DNA of 64,000 nucleotides from Pseudisothecium myosuroides (Eukaryota > Streptophyta > Bryopsida > Hypnales > Lembophyllaceae), in NCBI GenBank assembly GCA_951799445.1, contig OX637294.1, positions 23,833,452-23,897,451 of the forward strand. The letters are read 5' to 3'. This document shows positions 12,451 through 25,690 of the stretch, piece after piece. The number at the start of each line of letters is the position of its first letter. The stretch's first letter is position 1. Below the pieces are notes generated by a model. It had not been told where the DNA came from. It did no database searches and saw only the letters and a program-made list of their open reading frames with translations. The position numbers and the translations under genes were made by a program.

Positions 12451-13087
12451 GGGTGGATGCATGGTTGAGTGGCTCATTTTTGGCAAAAGTTCAAGTCCAA
12501 AAAGTCCTTTTTTGTGAGTAAAATGTTTGAGAGTGAAATGCTTGGGAGTGAATTCTTTAAGAACAATTTTTTTTTAAAATCTAAAAATACCTAGCTTTTG
12601 GGGCGCCCCTAGACCTTGAAAATTATTATACTTTAGGAAAATGATTTTTGGAAAAAAAAATATTGGCTAAGAGAAAAGGACTTCATAAAATTCAGTGTTT
12701 CAAAAGTGGTTAAAAAGTCCCTAGCAAACACATAAAGAAGATCTACATTATAAGCCATTGTTTTCTAGAAACATTAGTTTAAACTCTTAAGGAACGTAGT
12801 ACCTATAATTCATTTGGTTAAGGCAAAGGAGTTTAAAAAGTCCTTTTTAATTTTGTTGATAACAGATTAGTCACACCTACTTTTTTTCAAAAGTCGCTAG
12901 CACTCACATACTATATACAAAAAAATTAAAAAATCATAGAACTATTGGTCATCAAGTTAATTGACCTAAATCAAGTTGTTTCATAGAAAAAAAAAAATTT
13001 AAGTGACCTATAGATCAATTCAAAAATGAGTTGTTTGCAGTTTTCAAGAGTGACAACAAATTGAGCCACTCAACCATGCATTTGCCC
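12451..13087. mobile_element. TIR element with TTCA flanks, 637 bp
   Basis: The terminal inverted repeats are about 26 bp with three mismatches and centre on ATGCATGGTTGAGTGGCTCA. The ends are GGGTGG and, inverted, GGGCAA. The 4-bp direct repeat TTCA flanks both sides (12447-12450 and 13088-13091). There is no ORF of note inside. The superfamily is not clear from the ends. Confidence 0.65.
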
Positions 13088-13169
13088 TTCAGGTATGTAT
13101 TTGAGGCTGGCGTAACTTTAAAAGTATACCTCCTTTGGATTATTAGGGGATAAAGCAAAAGAAAGCAAT

Positions 13170-13859
13170 TTTTTTGTACCTTGCGTGACTTGATTATAAG
13201 ACTTTGAATCTTCTTAATTAAATTTAATTGCAATACGTAATTTGAATAAAAATTTGTTATCACCAATCATTGAGGTTAGATTCTGCATTAAAAAAAAGGA
13301 TTCAATAAAAATGAAGGTGATTTTATTCCATGAAAAATTGTTAAATAGAAGTTAGTATGTATGAGATAGAGGAAAAAACTAAATTGTTAATAGTTTTTAT
13401 ATTGAATTGAAACACACCTATTCCAATGGTGAGATCTATCTAACAAGTAAACTAAATCCTATAGAACTTGTTTTGTTGATAAATTGTAAAAATTGAGTTA
13501 TTTCAGAAATTCAATACGTTCATTTCTTAAAAAGATTGTATAATTTCTTGGAAAATAAGATGTTCTATAACTTTCATCCAATCTAAATAGAATGAATCAA
13601 ACCTTTTTACATAGAAAAAAAAATACAATCTACAAGAAAAGGAATTTCAAATTTTTATTTCAAATTTTTGTAGATTTCTTTTGTTGCCAACAAACTTAAA
13701 ATTATGCTTAGTATGGACATAACTTTTGCTTCCAAACACCAATTAAATAAAAATTATATTCCCGGAAAGCTAACATGTTTTACTATGGTTAAAAAAAAGT
13801 TTCAAATATCACAACAAAAATTGAGATTGTAGCAACCTATCCAAAATCCATTCCCAAGC
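13170..13859. repeat. TTAA-family repeat fragment abutting the next copy
   Basis: The interior matches the middle and right part of 13864-14852, including the texts near ATTAAATAAAAATTATATTC and CCAAAATCCATTCCC. It stops where the next full-length copy starts, suggesting that the later element inserted near its right end. Confidence 0.45.
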
Positions 13860-13863
13860 TTAA

Positions 13864-14852
13864 CCCCTAAAGGACCAAGGCCTTTTTTCTGCCAAAAAAT
13901 ACTCAAAACTGCCATATCTATAGCAAAGAGTAAAAAAAGTTGAAAATTGCTTTTTTTCACATCTAACAGTAGGATCTAAGTACACCTAAATAGTATGAGA
14001 GTGCGTAGAAAAAATTTCAAAAATTTTAACCGCATAGATTGCAAGATGTCTATATTTAAATTGAAAAAAACAAGTTTTTCAGCACATTGCGGGACTAGAT
14101 TTTTCGACTTTGAACATTTTTAACTTAAAATTTTTACACTATGGAGTTTTGAGCTTTAAATCTTTATAGTGGAGAATTGAGTTGAGAGTCTAGGAAAAAA
14201 ATAAAAAATAAAAAAAGACTTAATTATTATTCTTAAAAAAATTGTTAAGTAGAAGTAGGTACGAGATAGAAGGAAAATCTAAAATATTAATATATTTTAG
14301 ATGGAATTAAAATGCACTAATCCCAATAGTGAGATTTTTCTAGCAATTAAATTAGACCATGCACAAAAAAAAATTGAAAAATTTGAAAATTGCATTAAAA
14401 AATGCATCTGACAAGTTAGTTTTTTCAAGAAGATGCTCTAACTACCCGAAAAACAAGAATGTCCATAACTTTCTCATAACAAATCCAAATGAAATGTATT
14501 AAAGCTTTACAAATAGATAAAAATATAATCTATTAGAAAAAAAAAAAAAAAATTTAAAATTCAAATTTTTGCAAATTTTTTTTGCTGCCCGAGCTGCCCC
14601 ACTTCCCTTGTTTTGAGCTTATTTGGTCATAACTTTTGTTCCCGGGTACCGATTGTGAAAAAAATTATACTCCCACAAAGCTTATCAGTTTTTCTATCTC
14701 CAAAAAAAGTTTCAAAAAATCAGGAAAAAATTTCAGCCCGTAGGTACTTGCCCAACAACGCATTTGTCCCCCCAAGGGACAATGTCCTTTAGGGAATAAG
14801 GGCCTACCCTAAATCCATTCTGTCCCCTAGAGGAAAATTGGTCCTTAAGAGG
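13864..14852. mobile_element. TTAA-family element, complete copy
   Basis: It is flanked by TTAA at 13860-13863 and 14853-14856. The left end is CCCCTAAAGGACCAAGG and the right end, inverted, is CCTCTTAAGGACCAA. The length is 989 bp. The right subterminal region contains paired TTGTCCCCCCAAGGGACAA and TCTGTCCCCTAGAGG blocks. No coding frame is present, so it needs a transposase supplied elsewhere. Confidence 0.7.
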
Positions 14853-14856
14853 TTAA

Positions 14857-16140
14857 TTAAGGGACTTTTGAGATTTATATGTTTTGATGATACAATGTGA
14901 AAATTGACACTATGGTCAATTGAAGCATTTCAAACACCATATGTTGAATAGGCATTACATGTTGAATTTTATAAAGTTTCTATTCCACTTCAAACTAATA
15001 GTTCTTAATCTCTTAGAACTTTGAATGACCTTTCCAAACTAGGTTTCTTAAATAGTAGAGAGGTTGTATTTAAATACTATATGTAACCTTGAGCACAGTT
15101 TCTTCTCCCCACATTCTACAAAAATACATTTTTTTTCTTCATCCGCACTAAAGTAGTTGCTGTAGCTAGAAAAGATTTCATATGATAAACAATTTTAATT
15201 ATCAATTCTTATTAGAATCTGCAAAAAACAAGAGCTCATTTAGTTGAGATCCTACACTAAAGAGCATTGGACAATACCACATTTTTTTTATATGTTACAT
15301 CTTTTACCAAGGAAGTTGAAGGAGACTTGTATTAATTTTAGCAGATTTGTATAGTATTTTTGATATATATACAAGTCCAATACAAGTTTTTGATCATTTG
15401 CAATAATTTCTTCTTGAAATTTGACTAAAAATTTGTATTTTCCTCTCTAAATTTCCTATAGAGGTGTACCTAATACAAATTATTTGGTAAAATCTAAAAA
15501 TATTTATCCAAGAAATATTTGGTTGGAACACTTGAAGGAATAGAAAGAATTGCATTACATCTAGTTTTTTTGACAAAATAGAAGGAACCTTTAATTATAC
15601 ATGATGCAACATATAGGTCAAGTAAAATTTTTTTTTTTCCTAACTATGCAAAACAAACTTACTAACTATATAATTTTATTTTTTTTAAAACAAAAAAATC
15701 CAAAGGTAAAGAGGCATCCATACGGCTTGATTTCAACAATTCTCTTCTATCTACAAGGAAAAAGGGTGTTTTAAGTGAGTTTTTAAGTATAGTCCTAGAC
15801 ATAAGATTTTAAGTAATGACCTTTAGGGAGATTTTCAGCAAAATTTTACTTAAAACACATAAGAAGCAAAATAAACCGTTTAGTTATTATTTTGTGAATA
15901 ATTTAATTTAACAAACTTAAATATTTTTCGCATGTAATAGTATATGTTGTTAGATTACTATTGAAATATTTTCATGTAATAGTATATGTTGTTGCATATA
16001 TATTGAGTCGTCACGTAATTGAAGAGGTGTGCCTTATATCCAAAGAATTTGATCACCTTGAGATAGATAATGTTCACAAATTTGTAGTATTGTAAAAAAT
16101 AATGGAAAATTAAAAATATTCTCTGCATTTTGATTAAATG
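14857..16140. other. AT-rich intergenic DNA with a short piece of the 2-kb repeat
   Basis: No gene is apparent. The part at about 15870-16130 repeats the block around GTTGCATATATTGAGTCGTC and AAAGAATTTGATCACCTTGA seen at 9000-9170 and 21710-21930. The remainder shows neither a repeat nor a coding signal that I can support. Confidence 0.5.
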
Positions 16141-16145
16141 AAAAG

Positions 16146-16436
16146 TTAACTCCTAAAGGACCAGCCAGCTAATTTTGACTTTGAAAAACCACTCAAGGTG
16201 GAATTTCTGTCCAAATCAAAAGTATTTTTAGGCTACAAAAGTGAACTTAACAAACTACATGCGAAAAATATGAAATTTGAAAAAAGATTTAAAAACTAGA
16301 GGATATTCAGGTAGTTTTTGAAGTTGGGCAACAATTGTAGAATGGTTGATTGGGCATTTGTAAGTTACAACCGATTTATTTGTTCTAATTTGGGCTTTTA
16401 AGATGTTTTGGGATTAAAGTAGCAATTTTGGATGTC
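16146..16436. repeat. TTAA-type left end only
   Basis: TTAACTCCTAAAGGACCAGC resembles the TTAA-family left terminus, but neither a matching right end nor the family interior is recognisable downstream. It is either a different subtype or a truncated copy. Confidence 0.3.
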
Positions 16437-16753
16437 ATGAAGTAACCACACCTAATTTTGTCTACTTTCCAAAACTTTCTAAGTCTACAGATTCTTGCCT
16501 AAAATGTACTCCCACTATTTATGAGAGTCTAAAATTAATTTTAGAAACACCTATTTTAAGCATTTTGAAAATTCTTAGTTGGCCAATCAACCATTCTACG
16601 ATTGCTGCTCAACTACATTGTTAAAAAAACGCATTTAAGAAGAACTTAGAATACCCTTGGACTAGCAGTAAGATTCCACAAAAGGTTTTTCAATGTAATA
16701 ATGCAAACAATCATGCTCAATTGTTTATTTGCTCAGGTGTAGTTACCTTATTA
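16436..16753. mobile_element. small MITE with AAGGTAACTACACCT-type ends
   Basis: The left end AAGTAACCACACCTAA and the right end (inverted AAGGTAACTACACCTGAG) form a terminal inverted repeat around a body of about 318 bp. Single ends of the same type recur at 34362, 47517, 56127, 58895 and 62147. No target duplication was resolved. Confidence 0.45.
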
Positions 16754-17094
16754 CATACCGCTTGCATGAGATACTTGTGAGTCTTGATGTGGATGGAAAG
16801 CCTAAGAGCAGCTCCATTGCAACACGATGAAGCAATACTCTAAATGTTATGCACCATTGATCTTCTAATAATGAGGAATGTCCTCCATTGATAAGCTTCA
16901 CAATATTGCTTCAGCGTGTTGCAGTGGGGCTGCTCTAACCACATACAGTACTTAGCTGTAGCTTTGTAGCTTAGTAAGGAGGGATAAAAATATCAGGAAT
17001 CAAGGTTGCCCATTAATTGGGTTTCTTCAATATTAATTTATGCAATTTTTGTGTTGATTGAATCAAGCCAACTAATTTCATGAAGTTTAGTTAA

Positions 17095-18029
17095 CCCCTA
17101 AAGGACCAAACACCATTTTTTGGCAACATAGCGATTTTGGGCAGCTCACTACGAATGGAAATTTTATTATTTTTCTTTGAAATTTTCACACAAGATGTGC
17201 CCGAGGTGTAGCTTCAAGGCCCAACAATTTTCATAACTTTTGACTACATGATTAAAAAGTTATTGCATGATATGTAATTTTCCACGTTCGGCGGGCAGCC
17301 CGGGCAGCTGAAAAAAATTCTTTAAAAATCACTTTTTTGAAAAATTAAAATTTGAAATTGGTTCTTTAGGTTTATATATACATGGGAAGCTTTGAATCAT
17401 TCCATTTGGATTAATGAGTCAAAAGTTATGAGGATTCTTAGTTTGAGTGTAGTTATGGAATCTCTACTCTAAAATAAACTTTGAAGTCCTTTATTTCACT
17501 CAATTTTCAATATTTTTGAAAAAAAATAAAAACATTGTGTGTAGATTGTTTATTACAACATTACAACCATTGGGATTAGCATTTTTCAATTCCATAATGA
17601 AATTATTGACAATTTAGTATTTTGAGTCATTCTCTACCTCTTTCTACTTACTATTTTTTTCCTATATATTGCACAATTCCAAATGATCTGAAATTTTTTA
17701 AGCATGTAGCCAACTTGCCTTGAAGAATGAATACAAAGAGTAACCACCATTTTGGACATTTTTTCATACAAATGTGACCTTGTGAAGGGTAGCTGCCCGT
17801 TTTTTTGCGGAGACAAAAAAAGGGTTTTTGTCAATTCAAACGCTAATATCTTGCAATCCACATGGCGGAAAATTCTGAAATTTTTTCCACATCTTCTTAA
17901 ACTAGTGTACTACAAGATCCTACGGTTACATGTGTTCAAAAATGTTTTTTTTCTAAAATTTGGTACTTGTATTAGAAATGGCAGTTTTGGAGCGGTTTTG
18001 GTGAAAACATAGTCAAAAACCTTTAGGGG
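17095..18029. mobile_element. TTAA-family element, complete copy (type 1)
   Basis: It is flanked by TTAA at 17091-17094 and 18030-18033. The ends are CCCCTAAAGGACCAAACA and, inverted, CCCCTAAAGGTTTTTGAC. It is 935 bp, near-identical in layout to 164-1094 and to 40834-41756 (inverted). It has no transposase. The CCCC(T)-type start on a TTAA target is what piggyBac-like elements, and Sola3, show. Confidence 0.75.
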
Positions 18030-18033
18030 TTAA

Positions 18034-18500
18034 ACCCTAAACGTCTAGAAATTCACAATTTCAAAAAAATCATTATAAAGTACTATTAGGAAGAATATTT
18101 TGGAATTCATATACAAATAAAAGTTGTAGACTTTGAGTTGTAGATTCCATCCATAGAATTGGATTCACCAATGCTATCACCAACATTTTTTTTATAAATT
18201 TTGAAAGGAAAATTTAAAAATTCCTTCTAAATTTGATTAGAAACAAAATATTTGTTGGAATGGATTTGAAATGAAATTCTCTAAATGACATGGTGATTTT
18301 TTTGAAATTTTTGTGTTCTTACAATCTATGACCTCTTTTTTGCAAATCCAGTTTTGAACTAGAGTCAATGCAATTTTGGGTTGGTCAACCATTGACATAC
18401 TTCCACATTTATAATTTTAGAAAAATATGTACTCTAGTAATACCAAATTCAACCATTAGATAGGACAACATCTTGATAAAGTATCCTCATAAGTTTCATC
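18034..18500. repeat. element-like sequence starting at the same TTAA
   Basis: Immediately after the previous element's TTAA the text CCCTAAACGTCTAGAAATTC begins. It parallels the start of the short TTAA element at 48760 (shared GTCTAGA, CACAATTT/CAAAATTG and ATTATAAA blocks). The right end was not found. The rest of 18500-19630 holds no recognisable gene or repeat. Confidence 0.35.
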
Positions 18501-19646
18501 CTCATTACCTACACTCTATGGTATGCGCACCCATGGTAGCCACATATTACAACTCAATAAAATATTATTGGAATTTGGATGAAGGAATATAGTGCGTGTT
18601 TTGCTATTAGAATAGAAGGCGTGCTTTTATAATTGTAGAGAACCTTTGTTCAAAAATCAAGAAATATTCACTCTAGAAGTTGATCTTAGTAGTACACCAA
18701 TAATTGATAGTAGGGTCATCCATAAATCAAATATATACATATGTTGAAAAAAAGACAATGAACACCAAATGGTGCATTCACATCATATATGACATTTATT
18801 CAATGAATTCTCCCAAAGGCTCCTTTAGTAACCTTTACTACACTTCCTTTGTCATTTTATGCTCGTATATAGGTACTGATAATGGATGCTCATATCTTAG
18901 CCCTAAGGCCATCTTGAATAAAAAATTTGTTAGTGGACCTACTAGCTAAGTTACATAGACCTAACAAGATTTATTTTAACCCAATGAAGACACAGAGGTA
19001 AAAAAGTGTCTAGTGGATGACATAGAATCTTTCTATTTAAAATAAAAGTGCAAATGCTCATGCTTGGAATTTTGTGCAAAAAAAAGAGGTCTTACAGAGT
19101 AGTTTGAACTCCAATGAATGCTTTGGATTTTTTTTAAGCAAATGATTCACACGGTATCAAAATGAATGATTTCATGATGACCAATCTATCGTTTCAAGGT
19201 TAAAAGAATATTATGAAGAAAGAGTTTGCTAATAGTTCTACTACACTAATGTGCCTTATTAGAACAAACAACACTTATTTATCAAAATCACACTATATGT
19301 AATGCACTTAAATTAGTGCACACTAAATAATTACCATATTATACTAATATCTATAGTTCTTTGATTTTTTAAAATGAAATTGACTCTAATTGAACCTTCA
19401 TGTCAAGAACAATTTGTGTACAATTTAAAGTAACTTCACACTTAATGCTAGGAGAAGTAATATTATCAGAATGGATCTAGTGCAAATGTGTGTGTAAATT
19501 CATTAAAAAAATTCCTAACACTCTTAGTAACACCACATCTAATAATACCAAGAGTACAATTCCACATGGACCAAGTGACAAATAATTCTAGTTCAAAATG
19601 AATAGAGAGTTTGTTGCTGGAGTGATGAGACTGCAATGACTAGACC

Positions 19647-19887
19647 GTAAAGCCCGGTCACCCGATGCGCAATACAATTTTAGGGCCCCTCACATCCGTG
19701 AGATCACTATTGTGAGATTTCACAGTACTAACCCTGTGAGATCAACCCTGTGAGGTTGGCTACCTAGCGCATTGTGCCAGGAAAAGCCCTCTAGTTGTCG
19801 GGCCTTGACATTGGTTTGGCTACGCCCTCCTTCTTGCTCGGGCGCCCTATAATGAGAGGCCCTCCTCATCGGGCCTCTCCCTTTACA
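19647..19887. mobile_element. GC-rich insertion flanked by a 13-bp direct repeat
   Basis: 241 bp of GC-rich DNA lies in AT-rich surroundings, flanked by identical CAATGACTAGACC at 19634-19646 and 19888-19900. Inside are four GTGAGAT-type repeats and a 9-bp stem (GAGAGGCCC with GGGCCTCTC) near the right end. A 13-bp target duplication would fit a retroposon, but there is no A tail and I could not establish Pol III boxes. Confidence 0.45.
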
Positions 19888-20639
19888 CAATGACTAGACC
19901 ACAATGTCCTAAATATCAGATGTGACACTAATTTACCAAAATTATAATATTTTGGATTATTGCAAAAATGATTCAATATTACAGCATTGTACCAATTTCC
20001 AGAAAATAAAATTTTGTGGTGATTCTAAATTTCTAGGTGATGCTAATCCCCTCCCCCTCCCTCTCCCTCTGTATTAGGACTTATCAGTGTATGAGCTTAT
20101 GAATCTGCAGTTCGATTTGCACAAGCATGGGACCTAATAGCAATTGCTGGAAGCTACCGAGGGTCCATGACCTGGGACCACTGAGGTAGGACCATTGCCG
20201 AGGTAAGACCACAACGATGGAAGCTTGGTTCCAAAGTCCAAACCTTGGGCCGGTCCATAACTCCACGGTCCCTAGTAAGGTTGATTGATTTCGTCTAACC
20301 TGCAATGCACTCATTAGTTGACACGTTGACAGAGAGGGGAGCGACAACCAATGCCAATCATATAAAAACGTACAAGCTTCTTCCGCAGAATCGAGGAGAA
20401 TGGGGTTTTTAACTTAATCCTTAAAGGACAGGTTGGTGACCACGGAATTCAACCCTTTTGGAAAAAATTCCTAAAGCACTCATTGAAAGTCTAACTACTA
20501 TACGAGACCACCCCTTTCCACACAGAATTTCGAGGATGAATAGTTGCACTTTTGTCCTACACAGAAGGATTCTTTGTCATTCATCAACCCAAAAATGGCC
20601 CTAGTGTCATTTATGGGTATACTACTAGTATGCCCTGTG

Positions 20640-21110
20640 CTAGTGCTTCAAAAGTAAAAGTATTTTTTTTTTAATTCGAAAATAACTAAAGAGCCCATAA
20701 TTTTTACACCGTAGGTATAAATGCCACGAATCAAAGTCCATGCACCTCTCTTTGCATAGAGTTTCCGGATGATATCAAGAATGTGACTGGAGGATGTATA
20801 ATTCTAGAGATCTCACTTCAACAAACAAACAAACAAACAACCTAACTTAAGGTATAAAAACTAGTGTACCTTGTGCCCTTGCCACAATATAATAATTTAA
20901 AAAAAAAAAAAAAATTTAAATTCATAAAAACTTTAAAATTTAGTAACTTTCACATCGTAGGCTTAAACATCACAAAACAAAGCCCATGCACCCCTCCTCA
21001 CAAAGAGCTTTTCAACGGTACTAGGAGTGTGACTAGAGGTCGCATGGTTCAAAAGATCTCACTGTAACAAACAAACAACCTCATTTAAGATATAAATACA
21101 TGCACTTAAA
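20640..21110. repeat. two tandem copies of a unit of about 235 bp
   Basis: Both halves share, in order: a T- or A-rich tract, a CAC(C/A)TCGTAGG-like block, CCATGCACC, GTGTGACT, GATCTCACT and a run of AACAAACAAAC. The two halves are clearly diverged, so the duplication is old. No coding capacity. Confidence 0.55.
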
Positions 21111-21164
21111 ATTGATCCTAATTATAATTGAGCATATTTACTAATATTAAACATATATTGAATT

Positions 21165-24100
21165 TGTATTAGGTTGTTGATGGCTGAAAGAAGATTCTGA
21201 TGCACTTCAGCATGCATTATATGGACACCATATGAATAAATTAATGAAATTTTAAAATTTTGTCTTTAGATGTATTAAAAATCCAACATTAGACTCTCGT
21301 AGACTTTCATTTCGAGATTGTGTACATCTTGTTTAATCAATATCTTTAAAAAAGTGATTCTTTTGAGTCCAAATGGAGGTGTCGCTTTTGGGACAATTGT
21401 CATTGTATGTATACACACCTTATAAGGTATCCAATGCTAATATCTTGACGTTTTACAATTAACTTCATGTCAAATGAAATAATAAATAAGAAAATTTTGA
21501 AATTTGATATGTGCACATACACATGCATACATATATGCAAATTGTAGGAGGTTCAAATTAATAACTTGTTTCTTCCAAACCTTTAGTTTTTATCCTTGTC
21601 ATTAATATAACAAATTACATTAAGAATTGTTGTTAAATTTCTTCACTAATCTATTGAAATTTCACACAAATAAGTTTCTTTATATTATTGTAAGAGAAAA
21701 AATTAAACCATTTCATTACTATTTTGGAAATAATTTAAATTAATTAGATTACCATTAATATGTTTTGTGTAATAGTATATGCTTTTGTTGCAAATATATT
21801 GAGTCTTCATGTAATTAAAGAGGTGTGTCTTACATCCAAAGAATTTGATCACCTTGAGATAGATGATGCAAACAAACTTGTAGCACAATGGAAAATAGTA
21901 GGAAATTAAAAGTATTTTCTACATTTTAATTTCATAAGTTAGGAACAATACACATTGCTACATATTGTCAATATTGATATTGTCTTTGTTATATTATACA
22001 TTTTAGTTAAAGTATGCAAATTTAAAATTTGTTTTAGAAATTGAGTATCACGAAGAAAAACACCAATTAGAAATAAATGTGGAGATATATGTTTAGTAAA
22101 TTCTTTAAATGAAAAAATGTTTTTTACCCATAAGTGTCTTATTTAAAATACATAATACGAGAATAATTTATTTTCAAGCATTGAATTTGTTTGAAGCCAA
22201 TATCTTTAAATTGCTACTGTAATTGCAACAATCTTGTTTGCAATACTTTGTATAAAAATTTCCATTTCATAAATAGATAAAAATAATCCTTGACAACCAT
22301 TTTTGTTACATGCAACCATTGAGGGTAAGTATTTCAAGTGTCAACTTCTTCTTTTCCTTTAAATAAATAATCCAACAACCACATGCAACCATTGAGCATA
22401 AGTATTCCAAGTGTCAACTTTGTCTTTTTTTTCAATTAAAATGATCAAACCACTTGCAACCATTGAGCATGATTTTCCAATGTCAATTTTATTTCTTTTA
22501 AATAAGTAAACTAACAGCCACTTCTATGACTCACACCGTCATTGATGGAAAACCTCCTATATGGTAGGCATTAATTTTGTTAAAAATAGACTTGCATTTA
22601 ATTTGTTGCATCAATAAAATTGCTACTTTATTGAACAACTTTTTTGTTTTCTACAACCAAGGAACTCCTATCTTTTCAAGAATTAAACTTCCTATTCATC
22701 TATAATTGATATATAACATGGATGAAAGTAACAACCGGCAACTTTTATGTCACTCATTCAATACTTCTGGATATAAAAACTCGTCAAAAAGAAACACTGT
22801 TGACACTTTTTTTTTGTCTTCTACAATCAATGAGCACCATTCTTTTCAATTGTTGATGCTCCCCCATGACTTCCTTTCAAAACAAATAAAATATTGAATG
22901 AAAATGACAATCACCTTCACCTAGAGGATGGAGAAAAGAAAAGTGAACTCCAATCCTACCACAGGAAAGCAATTTTGTTCTAAAATAAGATATATGCACC
23001 TATTATTGATCATAATTGCAATTGAGCGTGTTTGCTATTATTTAATAATTTTTTTATAGTGGACTCCATTAGCAACTATAAGAAGATTCCAATGCCTTTT
23101 AGGAATCATTATGTAGACACCGTATGAATGAATTATAAGGTTTCAAATTATTGTCTCTAGGTGTATTTGAAACCAACATTAGATTCTCATAGATTTTTAT
23201 TTTTATTTTGTGTACATCTTGTCTAATTGATCAATATCTAGAAGAAAATGTCTCTTTTTGGTTCAAATGTAGGTGCTTTTGGGGGGTGGGAGTAATGTTG
23301 ATTGTGTGCATACCTAATAAGGTGATCAAACCCATTTTTGCATCCCTTTCCAATCCCGAGCCCTATTTTTGGACCCATTTGCAACATGTTTGAAATCTAA
23401 TTAACCTATGCATGAGTAAGGAGTCTACTTTGTTTTTTTTGAGAATTTGGGCAAGCTTTGTTGACTTCATAATTTGGAATTTTTTCATGAGTTTTTTTTG
23501 GATGGATGCTAATCATTCTAATCTACATATGCATCTTTGTTTTATGTCATTCCAACAAATATCACACATGTATAAATTGTAGGAAGTTCAAATTAATGTG
23601 TTGATTCTTCTAAACCTTTAGCTTCTATCCATGTCATCAATAAAACAAATTACAATCAAAACAATTGTTAAATTTTCTTCACTAATTTAGTGAAATTTCA
23701 CACAAATTTGGTTTTTTATGGTATTGTAAGAAAACAAAGTAAACCACTTAATTACATTACCATTGAAATATTTTGGAATAATACGCACTGCTACATATTG
23801 CCAATATCAATATTGTCCTTATTATACTATGCATTTTAGTTAAAGTGTACAAATTTAAACTTTGTTTTTGAAATTAATGATCATAAGAAAAAACACTCAT
23901 TAGAAATAAATTTGGAGATAGATGGTAAGCCAGTTCTTCAATGGAAAATCTTCCCCCTCCTAAATGTCTCATTTACAATATACTACGTATAATACAAGCA
24001 CAGTATTTTTAGCTAGCATTCAATTTTTTGAAGTCAATATCTTTAAGTTGCTATTATATGTGCAACAATCTTGCATACAAATCTTTGTATAAAAATATCC

Positions 24101-25690
24101 ATTGCATAATAGATAGAAACAAAAAATTTGACAACCTTTTTTGTCTTACACAACCATTGAGTCACTAGAAGAAAACTGCATTTTACTTGTCAAATCTGCG
24201 TTTTACTTGATAGAAACTGCGTTGTATTCAGCAAAAAAGTACGGGCTTGACTTTGTTGAGTTCTCCCTTCATAATGCAAAATTCTGCGTTTTACTTGTCA
24301 AAATCTGCATTTTACTTGTCAAATTCTGTGTTGAAACGTTGAAACGCAAAATTTTGCGTTACAAAGGGAGAACTTAACAAAATCGAGCCCATACTTTTCT
24401 GTTGAGCGAAACACAATTTCTGTTAAGTAAAACGCAGATTTGACAAGTAAAATGCAGTTTTCTTCTAGTGAGTGTGAGTATTTCAAACGTCAACTTCTTC
24501 TTTTTGTTTAATTTTATAAACCAAAAACCGTTGCAACTATTGAACACAAGTATTTCAATTGTCAACTTTGTCTTTTCTTTTAATCTTTTAAGTAAATTAT
24601 CAAACTTGCAACCATTGAGCATGATTTTTGAGCGTCAACTTTTTTTCTTTTGAATAAGTAAACTACAACCACTTCTATGATTCTTACCATCATTGATGGT
24701 GAACTTTCCACATGGTAGGAATTTTGTCAACAATCGACTTGCATTTAATACATTTCATTAATAAAAATGCTACATCACTAAATAACCTTTTTGTTTTCTA
24801 TGACCACTGAATTCTTATCTTTTGAATAATCAAACTTCTTATATATCTATGTATGGATAAAAAGCATGGATGAAAGTGACAACCCAACTTACATGCTATG
24901 CATTTAATAATTCTAGATAAAAAACACGTAACAAAAAAGAGTGTTGACACCTTTTTTTTGTCTTTCACAACTAGTGAGCAATTAAACACCATTCTTTTCA
25001 ACTCCCCCATAACTTCCTTTCAAAACAGATTAAACATTGAATGGAAATGACAATCACCTTCATTTAGAGGATGGAAAAAAGAAAAAGGAACTCCAACCCT
25101 TGCATAGGAAAGCAAGTTTGTTCTAGCATAAAGTATGTGCACCTACTATCAACTTGTAATCACAACCAAGCATACTTATGATTATTAAACAATTTTTTTA
25201 ATACTGAAACCATTGGCAACTTGGATGAAGATTCCAATGTATGCATTAATTAGACTATATGAATGAATTATAACTTTTCAAAGTACTGTCTCTAAATGTA
25301 CTTCAAATCAACAGTAGACTCTCATGGATTTTCATTTTTAAATTGTGTATATTTTATCTAATTGATCAGTATCTAGAAGAAAATGACTCTTTTTGGTGCA
25401 AATGTAGGTGTTGCTTCGGGGGCAATGTTGATTGTGTGTATACATACCTTATAAGGTAATCAAACCCATTCCCGCCTTCCTCTCCAATCTCAAGCCCTAC
25501 TTTTGGGCTCATTTCCAACATGTTCATAATTCAATTAACCCATGAATGACTACGAAGACTATTTTTTTTTTGAGAATTTTAACAAGCTTTGTTGACTTCA
25601 TAATTTGGAATTTTTTCATGAATTATTAGGATGGATGCTAATCATCCTAATCTACATATGACACTTTGTTTCATGTCATTCCAATAAATA
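21165..25690. repeat. tandem array of the 2-kb repeat
   Basis: A terminal piece (21165-21450) is followed by two units (about 21540-23576 and 23577-25690) with a 2.04-kb offset. Shared landmarks are the TTGTAGGAGGTTCAAATTAA start, the AACCATTGAGCATGA blocks in mid-unit, and GACTTCATAATTTGGAATTT at the end. The second unit also carries the CACTA MITE at 24163. No ORF is conserved between units. It may be a non-coding satellite-like or transposon-derived repeat. Confidence 0.65.
24163..24470. mobile_element. CACTA-type MITE, 308 bp
   Basis: The ends are a long inverted repeat beginning CACTAGAAGAAAACTGCA. The target duplication is AGT (24160-24162, 24471-24473). The interior is built from repeated TTTTACTTGTCAAA and GAAACTGCGTT units on both strands, giving a strong foldback. 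Sister units at 22315 and 9745 have the uninterrupted site (CCATTGAGGGTAAGTATT and CCACTGAGCGTGAGTATT), confirming insertion between CATTGAGT and GTGAGTATT. Confidence 0.85.
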
